A DNA stretch of 64,000 nucleotides from Ottowia thiooxydans_A (GTDB lineage Bacteria; Pseudomonadota; Gammaproteobacteria; Burkholderiales; Burkholderiaceae_C). The notes under the pieces were generated by a model that ran no database searches, was not told where the DNA came from, and was given only the letters and a program-made list of their open reading frames with translations. The position numbers and the translations under genes are program-made. Positions 34,498 through 43,810 of this stretch are shown here, in pieces (position 1 is the stretch's first letter; each line of letters opens with the position of its first letter). The stretch spans positions 1-64,000 of the forward strand of contig NZ_JBEPSH010000010.1 of the NCBI RefSeq assembly GCF_040548795.1. The letters run 5' to 3'.

Positions 34498-35733
34498 TTA
34501 TTGGGCAAGGTCGTTGACAGACAGGATGCCGAGCAAGATAGACACAATGATGGCGGCGATCAATACGCCCAGCACCAAAATAAGAATGGGTTCCAGTAAA
34601 GTCAGCGCACGCTTGATGCCGGTTTCGACTTCTCGGTTCAGGATGTCGGCCAATTCGGTCATCATGTGCCCAATACGGCCAGTCTCTTCTCCCACTCTGA
34701 CCAGGTTGATGGCCAAAGGTTCAAATACCTTCGTGGATTGCATGGCGACAACCATGCGCGTGCCCTCTTTCACCATGGGCGCCATCTTGGACAGCGGCTC
34801 GCGCAGTCGCGCATTTCCTACAGTTTCAGTCGCGATATGCAAGGCCGTCAATAGCGGCACGCCGTTGCCCAGCAGGGTGCCTAGCGAACGCGAAAAAAGT
34901 GTAAGTTCGTACTTGTGCAGCAAGGGACCGAGCACCGGCAGCCCCAATATCCAGTTCTGCCATTTGGCACGTCCTGAAGGCGAGCGCAACCAGCGCAGAA
35001 AAAGCCAGCCCACCAGTACGATGACCGGAATCAACACCGGCCCGTAGCTGCGGAAAACATGGCCCAGCACCATGACAACGCGTGTGGGCATGGGCAGTGC
35101 GTCCCCCATGTCCTTGAAAAGCTGTTCGAACTGCGGCACCACGAAGCCCAGCATGGCCACGAGCGAGATCACCGCCACACCTAGCAAAATGGCCGGATAC
35201 AGCGTGGCAGAAACCACGCTTTCTCGAAGGGCGCGCAGCCTCTCCATGTGAGAGACCAGGCGCTCGAGCACCTGGGACATCTGACCGCTGGCCTCGCCTG
35301 AACGCACCATATTGATGTAGAAATCACCGAAATGCTCGCGGTGCACAGTCAACGCACGGCTGAACGGGGCACCGCCTTTCACATCCTCAAGGATTGCCTC
35401 CAGCAAGACACGGACACTGGGCTTGTGGCTCATCTCGATCAAAACGCGCAAAGCATTGTCAAGCGCCAGGCCAGCGCGCAGCATGATGGAAAGCTCGGTG
35501 GTCAGCGTCAGGATGTCGGCTGCCTTGACCGGGCTTTTGTCTATCCGGGTATTTACGCGCAAACCCGGCACGCTCTTGGCCGTGGCGGGGTTCAGCGCAG
35601 CGTCTTCTACATGGATAGGCGTGAGTCCGCGCTCGCGCAACTGACGCAGGACGGCAGCGCTTGCGGCCGCTTCGGTGCGGCCTTCGACGAGTTGGCCATT
35701 GGCCTGCGCCGCGCGCCAGACGAACTCAGGCAT
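34498..35733 (-). CDS. gspF: Type II secretion inner-membrane protein GspF
   Basis: This 411-residue platform protein has two repeated cytoplasmic helical domains and three membrane helices. Typical segments are TLTTELSIMLRAGLALDNAL, REHFGDFYINMVRSGEASGQM, the central helix PAILLGVAVISLVAMLGF and the C-terminal LLEPILILVLGVLIAAIIV. It overlaps gspE by 8 bp. It couples ATP hydrolysis by GspE to pseudopilus assembly. Confidence 0.96.
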   Translation of the reverse strand: MPEFVWRAAQANGQLVEGRTEAAASAAVLRQLRERGLTPIHVEDAALNPATAKSVPGLRVNTRIDKSPVKAADILTLTTELSIMLRAGLALDNALRVLIEMSHKPSVRVLLEAILEDVKGGAPFSRALTVHREHFGDFYINMVRSGEASGQMSQVLERLVSHMERLRALRESVVSATLYPAILLGVAVISLVAMLGFVVPQFEQLFKDMGDALPMPTRVVMVLGHVFRSYGPVLIPVIVLVGWLFLRWLRSPSGRAKWQNWILGLPVLGPLLHKYELTLFSRSLGTLLGNGVPLLTALHIATETVGNARLREPLSKMAPMVKEGTRMVVAMQSTKVFEPLAINLVRVGEETGRIGHMMTELADILNREVETGIKRALTLLEPILILVLGVLIAAIIVSILLGILSVNDLAQ

Positions 35734-37480
35734 CTGTGTGATCCTGGGTGACGCGCAAGACTTCGTCGAGGCTGGTCACCCCGGAGGCCACCTTGCGCAA
35801 GCCGTCGTCATAGAGCGTGTACATACCAGCCTGAATGGCCAGATTCTGCAAGGCACTGGCGTCCAGGCCCCTCAGGATACCGCTGCGCATGTCTTCGTCG
35901 ACCACCAGCAACTCATGGATACCCGCGCGCCCCTGATAGCCCGTTCCGCGGCAATGATCACACCCTTTAGCTTCATAAATGGGGGCGCCGGGGGACAGGA
36001 ATCGGGAGAGGCCGGAGCTTTCCACCAATTCAGGCGCCGGTTGCACAGGCGCGCGGCAGTGCCTGCAAAGCCGGCGGACCAGCCGCTGCGCCAACACGCC
36101 GTTGACAGTGGAAGTAATCAGGTAGCGCTCCACGCCCATGTCCTGCATACGTACCACGGCACTGGCAGCTGTATTGGTGTGCAAGGTGGAAAGTACAAGG
36201 TGACCCGTGAGTGAAGATTGCACGGCGATCTGCGCCGTTTCCCCGTCACGCATTTCACCGATCATGATGATGTCGGGATCTTGCCGCAGGATGGAGCGCA
36301 GCGCGTTACCGAAAGTCAGATTGATCTGGGAATGCACCTGGATCTGGTTGATACCTTCCAGCTGATATTCAACTGGATCTTCAACCGTGATGATTTTCTG
36401 CGTGGTCGAATCGAGCTTGGCCAATGCGGCATAGAGCGTCGTGGTTTTGCCAGAGCCCGTGGGGCCTGTGACCAACAGGATGCCGTGTGGCCGCGATACG
36501 AGTTGATTGAATCGTGAGAGCGTATCTTTCTCGAATCCCATGTCTTCGAGGCTGAAACGCACGCTGGCGCGGTCCAGCACACGCATGACCACGCTTTCGC
36601 CGTGCACGGTGGGCACCGTCGATACACGCAGATCCAGCTCGCGCCCCTTCACACGGGTCTTGATGCGACCATCTTGCGGCAGGCGACGCTCTGCAATGTC
36701 GAGATGCGCCATGAGCTTCACGCGTGAGCTGACAGCCGCGCCCAGACGCGCTGGCACCATTTCCCCAGGAAGTAAGACGCCATCGACCCGGTAGCGCACA
36801 TGCAAGCCATCGTCGAATGGTTCGAGGTGGATGTCCGAGGCACGAAGCTCGATGACGCGGCCGATGATGGCGTTCACCAGGCGGATCACGGGCGCTTCAC
36901 TGGCCAGATCTCGCAGGTGCTCTACGAAATCGCCAGAGTCGCCTTCCAGCTCAGCGCTTTCTTCGTCATCTTCACTGGCGGGCGCTTCATCGAGAAAGCG
37001 TGTGAGCGCCTTTTCAATATCGCTGGGCACGCCGACGCTTGGATGCACGGCCAGGCCGGAAGTCAATCGCAAGGCCTGCAGCACGAAAGAGTCCTGGGGC
37101 GCCGCCATGACGACTTGCAACTGGCCATCTTCGGCACGAAGCGGCAGCACTCGATTGGCCTTCAGAAACTCGGGCAACAAGCCTTCGGTTTCCGGCAGTT
37201 GATCAGGAAAGGCATCTGCCGTGACAAAAGGCAGTTCCAGATGCTCCGAAAGGGCGCGCGCGGCATCCACTTCAGAGACGAGGCCGAGGCTGACCAGCAC
37301 CCGGTCCAGCGAGCCGCCCATCTCCCGCTGCGCGGCCATGGCGCGTTCCATGTCTCGCGCGCTGAGCTTGCCAGCACGCACCAGGAGACTGCCAAAACGA
37401 TGCCACGGGTCGGCAAGTGTGCTGGCAGACTCCAGGGTGGGCTCCATAGCCGGGGACTCAAGGGAGGATGGACTGTTCAT
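35726..37480 (-). CDS. gspE: Type II secretion ATPase GspE
   Basis: This 584-residue hexameric ATPase is the motor of the secretion system. The N1 domain (residues about 30-190) is of the Xps/MshE type and precedes the RecA-like core. Walker A is GPTGSGKTTTLYAAL, the Asp box is RSILRQDPDIIMIGEMRD, and the His box is HLVLSTLHTNTAA. A four-Cys zinc motif is visible (RLCRHCRAP and GCDHCRGTG). It is the first gene of the operon gspE-F-G-H-I-J-K-L-M-N-D. The 275 bp upstream must hold the operon promoter, which I could not pinpoint. Confidence 0.97.
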   Translation of the reverse strand: MNSPSSLESPAMEPTLESASTLADPWHRFGSLLVRAGKLSARDMERAMAAQREMGGSLDRVLVSLGLVSEVDAARALSEHLELPFVTADAFPDQLPETEGLLPEFLKANRVLPLRAEDGQLQVVMAAPQDSFVLQALRLTSGLAVHPSVGVPSDIEKALTRFLDEAPASEDDEESAELEGDSGDFVEHLRDLASEAPVIRLVNAIIGRVIELRASDIHLEPFDDGLHVRYRVDGVLLPGEMVPARLGAAVSSRVKLMAHLDIAERRLPQDGRIKTRVKGRELDLRVSTVPTVHGESVVMRVLDRASVRFSLEDMGFEKDTLSRFNQLVSRPHGILLVTGPTGSGKTTTLYAALAKLDSTTQKIITVEDPVEYQLEGINQIQVHSQINLTFGNALRSILRQDPDIIMIGEMRDGETAQIAVQSSLTGHLVLSTLHTNTAASAVVRMQDMGVERYLITSTVNGVLAQRLVRRLCRHCRAPVQPAPELVESSGLSRFLSPGAPIYEAKGCDHCRGTGYQGRAGIHELLVVDEDMRSGILRGLDASALQNLAIQAGMYTLYDDGLRKVASGVTSLDEVLRVTQDHTDA

Positions 37481-37713
37481 GCAACAAAAGAGAGCGTGCC
37501 TGGCGGCAAAACACCCGATCCTAGCACCCTAAGAGCCTGTTCAAAGTCTTTTCGGGGCCGCGCAAGTGCCATTGCGGGCGCCCGGCTTCCGGGATGGGAG
37601 CCAACCAGGGCTGCACTGCACTGGCGGACTCCTGGGCCCACTCGGCGGGCGGCACCTGGCCTTTTCAGTGGCAGCAATGCCGCACTGACGCTCAAATGCA
37701 ACGCCCCATCATC

Positions 37714-37733
37714 CCTGGATGGGGTCATCCAGG
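37714..37733 (-). terminator. Hairpin after the FAD/Fe-S oxidoreductase gene
   Basis: A perfect 8-bp stem, CCTGGATG/CATCCAGG, with a 4-base loop lies 22 bp past the stop codon. There is no T-tract, so the terminator assignment is moderate. Confidence 0.4.
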
Positions 37734-37755
37734 CTGACGGCGACCGAGCTACCGA

Positions 37756-40700
37756 TCAAACCAGCACGCGCTCAATACCGCCAGAGTTGGCTTGCGACAC
37801 GTAGGTTGGCAGCCAATTTTCCCCAAGGATATGGCGGGCCATCTCAATGACGATGTAGTCTGCTTCCAGCAAGCCGTTCTGCAAATCCCCCTCATAGCGC
37901 TTGAGGCCTTGCAGGCAACTTGGGCAGCTGGTGAGGATTTTGACGTTGGCCTTTTCTGGCACGGCGCCCGTCGCGCGCAATTCGGCCTCACCCTTGCGGA
38001 TCTCTTCTTCCTTGCGGAAGCGAACCTGAGTCGACACGTCAGGCCTGGTCACCCCTAGCGTGCCGCTTTCCCCGCAGCAGCGGTTGTTTTTAAGCACATT
38101 GTCACCAATCAGTGCCTTCACCGTCTTGGTGGAGTCCTGCAGCTTCATGGGGTTGTGGCAAGGTTCGTGATACAGGTAAGACCCTTGCTGCTCCACCGGC
38201 AGGGTGATTCCTTTTTCAAGCAGGAATTCGTGAATGTCGATGATGCGGCTGCCGGGGAAGATCTTTTCGAATTCGTAACCCGCCAGCTGGTCATAGCACG
38301 TACCGCACGAGACCACCACCGTCTTGATCTCCAGGTAGTTGAGCGTGGTGGCCACGCGATGGAACAACACCCGGTTATCGGTGATCATTTTCTCGGCTTT
38401 GTCGAACTGCCCCGAGCCACGTTGAGGGTAGCCACAGCAGACATAGCCTGGCGGCAGCACGGTTTGGACGCCGGCATGCCACAACATGGCCTGAGTGGCC
38501 AATCCCACCTGCGAGAACAGGCGCTCCGACCCGCAGCCCGGGAAATAGAACACCGCTTCGCTGTCCGCCGTGGTGGCCTTGGGGTTGCGGATCACAGGCA
38601 CGTAGTCACGGTCTTCGATGTCGAGGAGCGCACGCGCGGTCTTGCTTGGCAAGCCAGCGGGCAGCTTCTTGTTGACGAAGTGGATGACTTCCTCGCGCAG
38701 GGGCGGCTTGCCCAAGGTAGCGGGAGGGTGCTGGGTCTGCTTGCGGCCGGCGGGGCGCAACAGGTCCACCGCTGCGCGCTGCGCCTTGAATGCCACGCCG
38801 GTCATCACTGCACGGGTTGCGTTGATGACGGCCGGATTGGTGGCGTTCAGGAAGAACATGGCCGCCGCGTTGCCAGGGCGGAAGGTCTTCTTGCCCATCT
38901 TGCGCAGCAGGTTGCGCATATTCATGGTGACGTCGCCAAAATCGATCTTCACCGGGCAGGGCGAAAGACATTTGTGGCACACGGTGCAGTGATCCGCAAC
39001 GTCTTCGAACTCTTCCCAGTGTTTGATCGAGACGCCTCGCCGGGTTTGCTCTTCATAGAGGAAAGCCTCTACCAGCAGCGAAGTAGCCAGAATCTTGTTG
39101 CGTGGGCTATACAGCAGGTTGGCGCGCGGTACATGGGTCGAGCATTCGGGCTTGCATTTGCCGCAGCGCAGGCAATCCTTGATCGAATCGGCAATGGCGC
39201 CGATGTCGCTTTGCTGCATGATGATGGATTCATGCCCCATGAGCCCAAAGCTCGGCGTATAGGCATTGCCCAGATCTGCCCGCAGGCGTCTGCCGGGTTG
39301 ATCAGGCAACGCTGTGTCGCGCAGCAACTTGCCGCGGTTGAAGCGGCCTTCAGGATCCACCCGACGCTTGTACTCGGCAAACGGTGCCAGCTCAGCGTCG
39401 CTCAAGTACTCAAGCTTGGTAATGCCGATGCCGTGCTCACCCGAGATCACGCCGTCCAGATGGCGTGCGAGCGCCATCACGCGGTCAACCGCCTCGTGCG
39501 CGGTCTGCAGCATGGCGTAGTTGTCGCTATGCACGGGAATGTTGGTGTGCACGTTGCCATCGCCGGCGTGCATGTGCAGCGCAATCCAGACACGCCCTTT
39601 GAGCACGCGCTGCTGGACGGCATTCAGCGCCGCCAGCAGAGGCTCGAAATCGGTGCCCGTAAAGATGTCGCGCAAGGGTGCGCGGATCTGCGTCTTCCAG
39701 CTGGCGCGAAGGCTGTGGTCCTGCAATTGGGGAAAGAGGGTGTCCACATCGTCCAGCCAGCCCTGCCACAGGCTACGGACTTCCCGCACCACCACCAAGG
39801 CCTGCTGGACCTTCTCAGCCAGCAACTCGGGCGAAACGACGCCCTCGCTGCTTTCTCCCAGAGGCAGGTTACCGCGCTCCAGGAAAACTTCCAGCTCATC
39901 GGCCAGCTCGATCTTGTTGCGCAGCGACAGCTCGATATTGATGCGTTCGATGCCGTCGGTGTACTCGGCCATGCGAGGCAGCGGGATCACCACGTCTTCA
40001 TTGATCTTGAAAGCGTTGGTGTGGCGGCTGATGGCCGCCGTTTTCTTGCGGTCTGCCCAGAATTTCTTGCGTGCGTCCGCGCTGACGGCAATGAAACCCT
40101 CGCCCGAACGCGAGTTGGCCAGGCGCACGACCTCACTGGTAGCGCGTGCCACGGCGTCTGCGTCATCACCGGCGATATCGCCCAACAAGACCATCTTGGG
40201 CAAACCACCCCGGCGCGATTTGGTGCTGTAACCCACAGCACGCAAATAGCGGTCATCAAGGTGTTCGAGACCCGCCAGCACGACGCCGGTGCGATTGGCC
40301 TCTGCGAACATGAAGTCCTTGATGTCGACGATGCTGGGCACGGCATCCTTGGCATGGCCGAAAAATTCCAGGCACACGGTGCGCGTGTGCTCCGGCATGC
40401 GGTGCAGCACCCAGCGCGCGCTGGTGATCAGGCCGTCACAGCCTTCTTTCTGGATACCTGGAAGACCGGCAAGAAACTTGTCCGTTACGTCTTTGCCCAG
40501 GCCTTCCTTGCGGAAAGTGGAGCCCGGAATGTCCAGACGTTCGGTTTTCAACAGCTTTTTACCGCTGGCGTCGAAGGTTTTGAGCTCAAAACTGGCCACC
40601 GCCACATCATGGATCTTGCCCATGTTGTGATCGATCCGGGTCACCTCCAGCCATTGGGCGTCGGGCGTCACCATGCGCCAGCTGGCGAGGTTATCCAGCG

Positions 40701-41634
40701 CTGTACCCCAGAGAACCGCCTTCTTGCCGCCTGCATTCATGGCAATGTTGCCGCCTATGCAACTGGCCTCTGCGCTGGTCGGGTCGCAGGCGAACACCAG
40801 GCCAGCAGCCTCGGCGGCATTGGCCACGCGCTGGGTAACCACCCCGGCTTCGGTGTGGATGGTGGCAACGTCCCTGTCGAGACCAGGCAACCTGAGCCAT
40901 TCGATCTGGCCCAGCGCTTCCAGCTTTTCCGTGTTGATGACGGCGGTTTTCCAGTCCAGCGGAATCGCGCCGCCAGTGTAGCCCGTGCCGCCCCCCCGTG
41001 GGATGATGGTCAGACCCAACTCGATGCAACCCTTGACCAGCCCTGCCATTTCGGCCTCGGTATCAGGTGTCAGCACAACCAGCGGGAATTCGACCCGCCA
41101 GTCCGTGGCATCGGTGACATGGCTCACCCGCGAAAGGCCATCAAACTTGATGTTGTCCTTGGCGGTGTAGTGACCAAGCGCCTTGGCGGCGCGGCGGCGC
41201 AGTGCCGCCACGTTGTCGAAAGAGCGGTCAAATGCCGCCACCACGCGGCGGGCAGACACCAGTAGCTCGCCCACCAGAGCGTCGCGGCTGGCGTCGTTGT
41301 CCGGTGTGCGGCGCTTGTCGATTTCGGTCAGGCGGTGGTTGAGGGCTTCAACCAGTTGCTTGCGCCGACGTGGGTTGTCGAGCAGATCGTCTTGCAGATA
41401 CGGGTTACGCCGCACTACCCAGATGTCCCCCAGAACCTCATAGAGCATGCGAGCAGACCGGCCCGTGTGGCGTTCACCGCGCAGACTCCCCAGAAGCTCC
41501 CAGGCGCGTTCGCCGAGCAGGCGCAACACGATCTCCCGGTCAGAGAAACTGGTGTAGTTGTACGGGATCTCGCGCAACCGCGGGGCCGCATCAGCGGCTG
41601 CAAGCAAGTGATTTAGCGTGGCAGGAGCATTCAT
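37756..41634 (-). CDS. FAD-linked oxidoreductase with Fe-S and CCG domains (DUF3683 type)
   Basis: This very large, 1292-residue protein fuses what are normally several subunits of a 2-hydroxy-acid dehydrogenase. The N-terminal region matches the DUF3683 type. A GlcD-like FAD-binding domain follows (TIIPRGGGTGYTGGAIPLD; SCIGGNIAMNAGGKKAVLWG) with its FAD-oxidase C-terminal domain (MHAGDGNVHTNIPVH; SGEHGIGITKLEYL). Two ferredoxin motifs lie near residues 820 and 883 (CLRCGKCKPEC, CTVCHKCLSPC). A GlcF-like part carries two CCG domains (YFPGCGSERLF ... CCGYPQRGS; YHEPCHNP ... CCGESGTLG). It probably oxidises D-lactate, glycolate or a similar acid and passes electrons to the respiratory chain. 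ATG at 41634 is chosen over an upstream frame. Confidence 0.9.
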   Translation of the reverse strand: MNAPATLNHLLAAADAAPRLREIPYNYTSFSDREIVLRLLGERAWELLGSLRGERHTGRSARMLYEVLGDIWVVRRNPYLQDDLLDNPRRRKQLVEALNHRLTEIDKRRTPDNDASRDALVGELLVSARRVVAAFDRSFDNVAALRRRAAKALGHYTAKDNIKFDGLSRVSHVTDATDWRVEFPLVVLTPDTEAEMAGLVKGCIELGLTIIPRGGGTGYTGGAIPLDWKTAVINTEKLEALGQIEWLRLPGLDRDVATIHTEAGVVTQRVANAAEAAGLVFACDPTSAEASCIGGNIAMNAGGKKAVLWGTALDNLASWRMVTPDAQWLEVTRIDHNMGKIHDVAVASFELKTFDASGKKLLKTERLDIPGSTFRKEGLGKDVTDKFLAGLPGIQKEGCDGLITSARWVLHRMPEHTRTVCLEFFGHAKDAVPSIVDIKDFMFAEANRTGVVLAGLEHLDDRYLRAVGYSTKSRRGGLPKMVLLGDIAGDDADAVARATSEVVRLANSRSGEGFIAVSADARKKFWADRKKTAAISRHTNAFKINEDVVIPLPRMAEYTDGIERINIELSLRNKIELADELEVFLERGNLPLGESSEGVVSPELLAEKVQQALVVVREVRSLWQGWLDDVDTLFPQLQDHSLRASWKTQIRAPLRDIFTGTDFEPLLAALNAVQQRVLKGRVWIALHMHAGDGNVHTNIPVHSDNYAMLQTAHEAVDRVMALARHLDGVISGEHGIGITKLEYLSDAELAPFAEYKRRVDPEGRFNRGKLLRDTALPDQPGRRLRADLGNAYTPSFGLMGHESIIMQQSDIGAIADSIKDCLRCGKCKPECSTHVPRANLLYSPRNKILATSLLVEAFLYEEQTRRGVSIKHWEEFEDVADHCTVCHKCLSPCPVKIDFGDVTMNMRNLLRKMGKKTFRPGNAAAMFFLNATNPAVINATRAVMTGVAFKAQRAAVDLLRPAGRKQTQHPPATLGKPPLREEVIHFVNKKLPAGLPSKTARALLDIEDRDYVPVIRNPKATTADSEAVFYFPGCGSERLFSQVGLATQAMLWHAGVQTVLPPGYVCCGYPQRGSGQFDKAEKMITDNRVLFHRVATTLNYLEIKTVVVSCGTCYDQLAGYEFEKIFPGSRIIDIHEFLLEKGITLPVEQQGSYLYHEPCHNPMKLQDSTKTVKALIGDNVLKNNRCCGESGTLGVTRPDVSTQVRFRKEEEIRKGEAELRATGAVPEKANVKILTSCPSCLQGLKRYEGDLQNGLLEADYIVIEMARHILGENWLPTYVSQANSGGIERVLV

Positions 41635-42144
41635 AAGCTTCAGGCCCAGCGCGGCGTGGGATTTATGAGGCAAGACGCGAGAGACAGTGTCCGGCTGGGC
41701 AGCAATTTTACTGCGGCGCAGCATTCACACATGGAATGCAAGGTCAGCCGCTGGAATCGACCTCCCCTATGGCGCTTCGCGCCTTCCCCCAGGGGACGCA
41801 GCCAGCGGCCTGGCAAAGCCAGCTCCGCGGCTACTCACTTATGGCCTGCTCCGCGGCCGTCTGGTTTTTTGTTGCCGGGCCGCCCCAAAACAAAAAAAGC
41901 GCCCCATGGGGGGCAGCGTACTACGCGCAGCTAGGGAGCGTGGGGGCTAGTTTTTGAACTCCTGCATTGAGGGCGTTCGGAGGGGTGCAATAAGTCCATC
42001 GTAACGGGGAAGTGAGCGCCTTGGAACATCGCCAGCGCGTTTAGGGCGCGTTCGTACAAACCCCCTTGTCATTCAACGGAAATAATTCTTCAATTCTTTC
42101 GTCACAAATAGCGAATATCCTCGCGCGATATTTCTGGAGTCAAT
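41635..42144. other. Intergenic region with a Comamonadaceae-like repeat
   Basis: These 510 bp separate divergent genes. Positions about 41755-41945 hold a GC-rich mosaic with internal symmetry (CCCCATGGGG at 41902-41911 next to an A-tract at 41892-41898; CTCCGCGG repeated at 41823 and 41851). It resembles intergenic elements common in Comamonadaceae genomes, though that is from memory. The last 80 bp are AT-rich and contain the ugpB promoter region and the ribosome site TGGAGTC. Confidence 0.5.
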
Positions 42145-43461
42145 ATGAAAGTTTTCCGTCGCCTTCCCCTTGCAGCAGTCGCCATGGCCGCCGCACTGGC
42201 CTTGCCCGCTCAAGCCCAGACCGAAATCCAGTGGTGGCATTCAATGGGTGGTGCGCTAGGTGAATGGGTGAATGACCTCGCCAAGGAATTCAATGCCAGT
42301 CAGACCCAATACAAGATCGTTCCCACTTTCAAGGGCGGCTACGATGAATCCATGACCTCAGCCATTGCGGCATTTCGTGCCGGCAATGCGCCGCATATTC
42401 TGCAGGTCTTTGAGGTGGGCACAGCCACGATGATGGCCAGCAAAGGCGCGGTCAAGCCAGTCGCAGAAGTCATGAAACAAGCAGGTGTGACCTTCAATCA
42501 AGGCGCCTATATTCCCGCTGTGGCTGGTTACTACACCGCACCGAACGGGCAAATGCTGTCGTTCCCGTTCAATAGCTCCACCACCATATTCCACTACAAC
42601 AAGGACGCCTTCAAGGCCGCTGGCCTGGACCCCGAGAAACCGCCAACGACCTGGCCAGAAGTGGCCTCCGCGGCTGCCAAGCTCAAGGCTTCCGGCCATA
42701 AGTGCCCCTTTACTACCAGCTGGGTAAGCTGGACACAGCTGGAAAGCTTCAGTGCCTGGCACAACGTGCTGTACGCCACGCAGAACAACGGCTTTGGCGG
42801 CCTGAATACCCGCCTGGCGATCAATACACCGCTGCATGTCCGCCACATGGAGAACCTGGGCAACATGGCCAAGCAGGGGCTGTTCATCTACAAGGGCCGC
42901 AATAACTCCGCAGACGCCACCTTTGTCTCCGGCGAGTGCGCCATGATGACCGGATCCTCCGGCCTGTACGGAAACGTCGTGCGCAATGGCAAGTTCGGCT
43001 ACGGTATTGGCACCCTGCCCTACTACCCAGACGTACCAGGTGCGCCACAAAACACCGTGATCGGCGGCGCCAGCTTGTGGGTCATGGCAGGCAAGAAGCC
43101 CGACGAATACAAAGGTATTGGCCAGTTTTTTGCCTATCTGTCCAAGCCTGAAGTGGCTGCTGCCAGCCATCAGCGGACGGGTTACCTGCCGGTGACGACC
43201 GCCTCCTTCGAGTTGACGGAAAAATCAGGCTTCTACAAGAAGAACCCTGGCGCCGACGTAGCGGTCACACAAATGATCCGCAAGACCACTGAAAAATCAC
43301 GCGGCGTTCGTCTGGGCAACTTCGTGCAGATCCGAACCATCATCGACGAAGAGATGGAGGGCCTGTGGGCCGGCAAGAAGACTGCCAAAGAAGCCCTGGA
43401 CGCAGCGGTCAAGCGCGGAAACGAGCAACTCGAGCGCTTCCAGAAGGCCAACAAGGGTTGA
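42145..43461 (+). CDS. ugpB: sn-Glycerol-3-phosphate ABC transporter binding protein UgpB
   Basis: This 438-residue periplasmic solute receptor has a clear signal peptide (RRLPLAAVAMAAALALPAQAQ) and the class I binding-protein start TEIQWWHSMGGALGEWVNDLAKEFN. The segments SFPFNSSTTIFHYNKDAFKAAGLDP and FVSGECAMMTGSSGLYGNV match UgpB. It captures glycerol-3-phosphate or glycerophosphodiesters. GGAG lies 7 bp upstream of the start. It heads the ugpB-A-E-C-Q cluster, although an unusual 349-bp gap separates it from ugpA. Confidence 0.95.
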   Translation: MKVFRRLPLAAVAMAAALALPAQAQTEIQWWHSMGGALGEWVNDLAKEFNASQTQYKIVPTFKGGYDESMTSAIAAFRAGNAPHILQVFEVGTATMMASKGAVKPVAEVMKQAGVTFNQGAYIPAVAGYYTAPNGQMLSFPFNSSTTIFHYNKDAFKAAGLDPEKPPTTWPEVASAAAKLKASGHKCPFTTSWVSWTQLESFSAWHNVLYATQNNGFGGLNTRLAINTPLHVRHMENLGNMAKQGLFIYKGRNNSADATFVSGECAMMTGSSGLYGNVVRNGKFGYGIGTLPYYPDVPGAPQNTVIGGASLWVMAGKKPDEYKGIGQFFAYLSKPEVAAASHQRTGYLPVTTASFELTEKSGFYKKNPGADVAVTQMIRKTTEKSRGVRLGNFVQIRTIIDEEMEGLWAGKKTAKEALDAAVKRGNEQLERFQKANKG

Positions 43462-43810
43462 ATCCCTGCATCAGCGCCCGTTGGGAGTCATCTCTCGGGC
43501 TCAAGATACCTTCGGGCGCGGATGCCGTGACATATAAGTAAACACAACATAAGACTCAGGGCGAGGGGCAATTTCTAGCCCCTCCCCGCTCGCCGCTGCG
43601 AAAAAGTCAGGCGAAGAATAATCAGAGCGCGAAGCAGCGAAACGCGCGTTGGAGAACGTGGAGGCAACCCCCGATATCCTTGCAACTTCCCCGTAGCCGA
43701 TGATCAGAACATCGCGGCACGAGAACCAACCCTGGGCGGAGCCGATACTGGCGTAATCCCTGAATTGACACCCCCCTTGCTGCCCTTTGCGGCAGCTATG
43801 ATCGTTGCCC
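43462..43810. other. Gap of 349 bp inside the ugp operon
   Basis: ugpB and ugpA are normally close. Here they are separated by DNA with no recognisable gene. A minus-strand frame at 43501-43833 exists but shows no domain and runs into ugpA, so it is not called. The gap contains TCTCTCGGGCTCAAGATACC and several A-rich and GC-rich blocks and may hold a processing site, terminator or second promoter. Confidence 0.45.

Noticed and set aside
38155..41265. Plus-strand open frame of 1036 codons opposite the FAD/Fe-S oxidoreductase
   Set aside because: Antisense shadow caused by high GC and codon bias; no motif, while the opposite strand has full domain structure.
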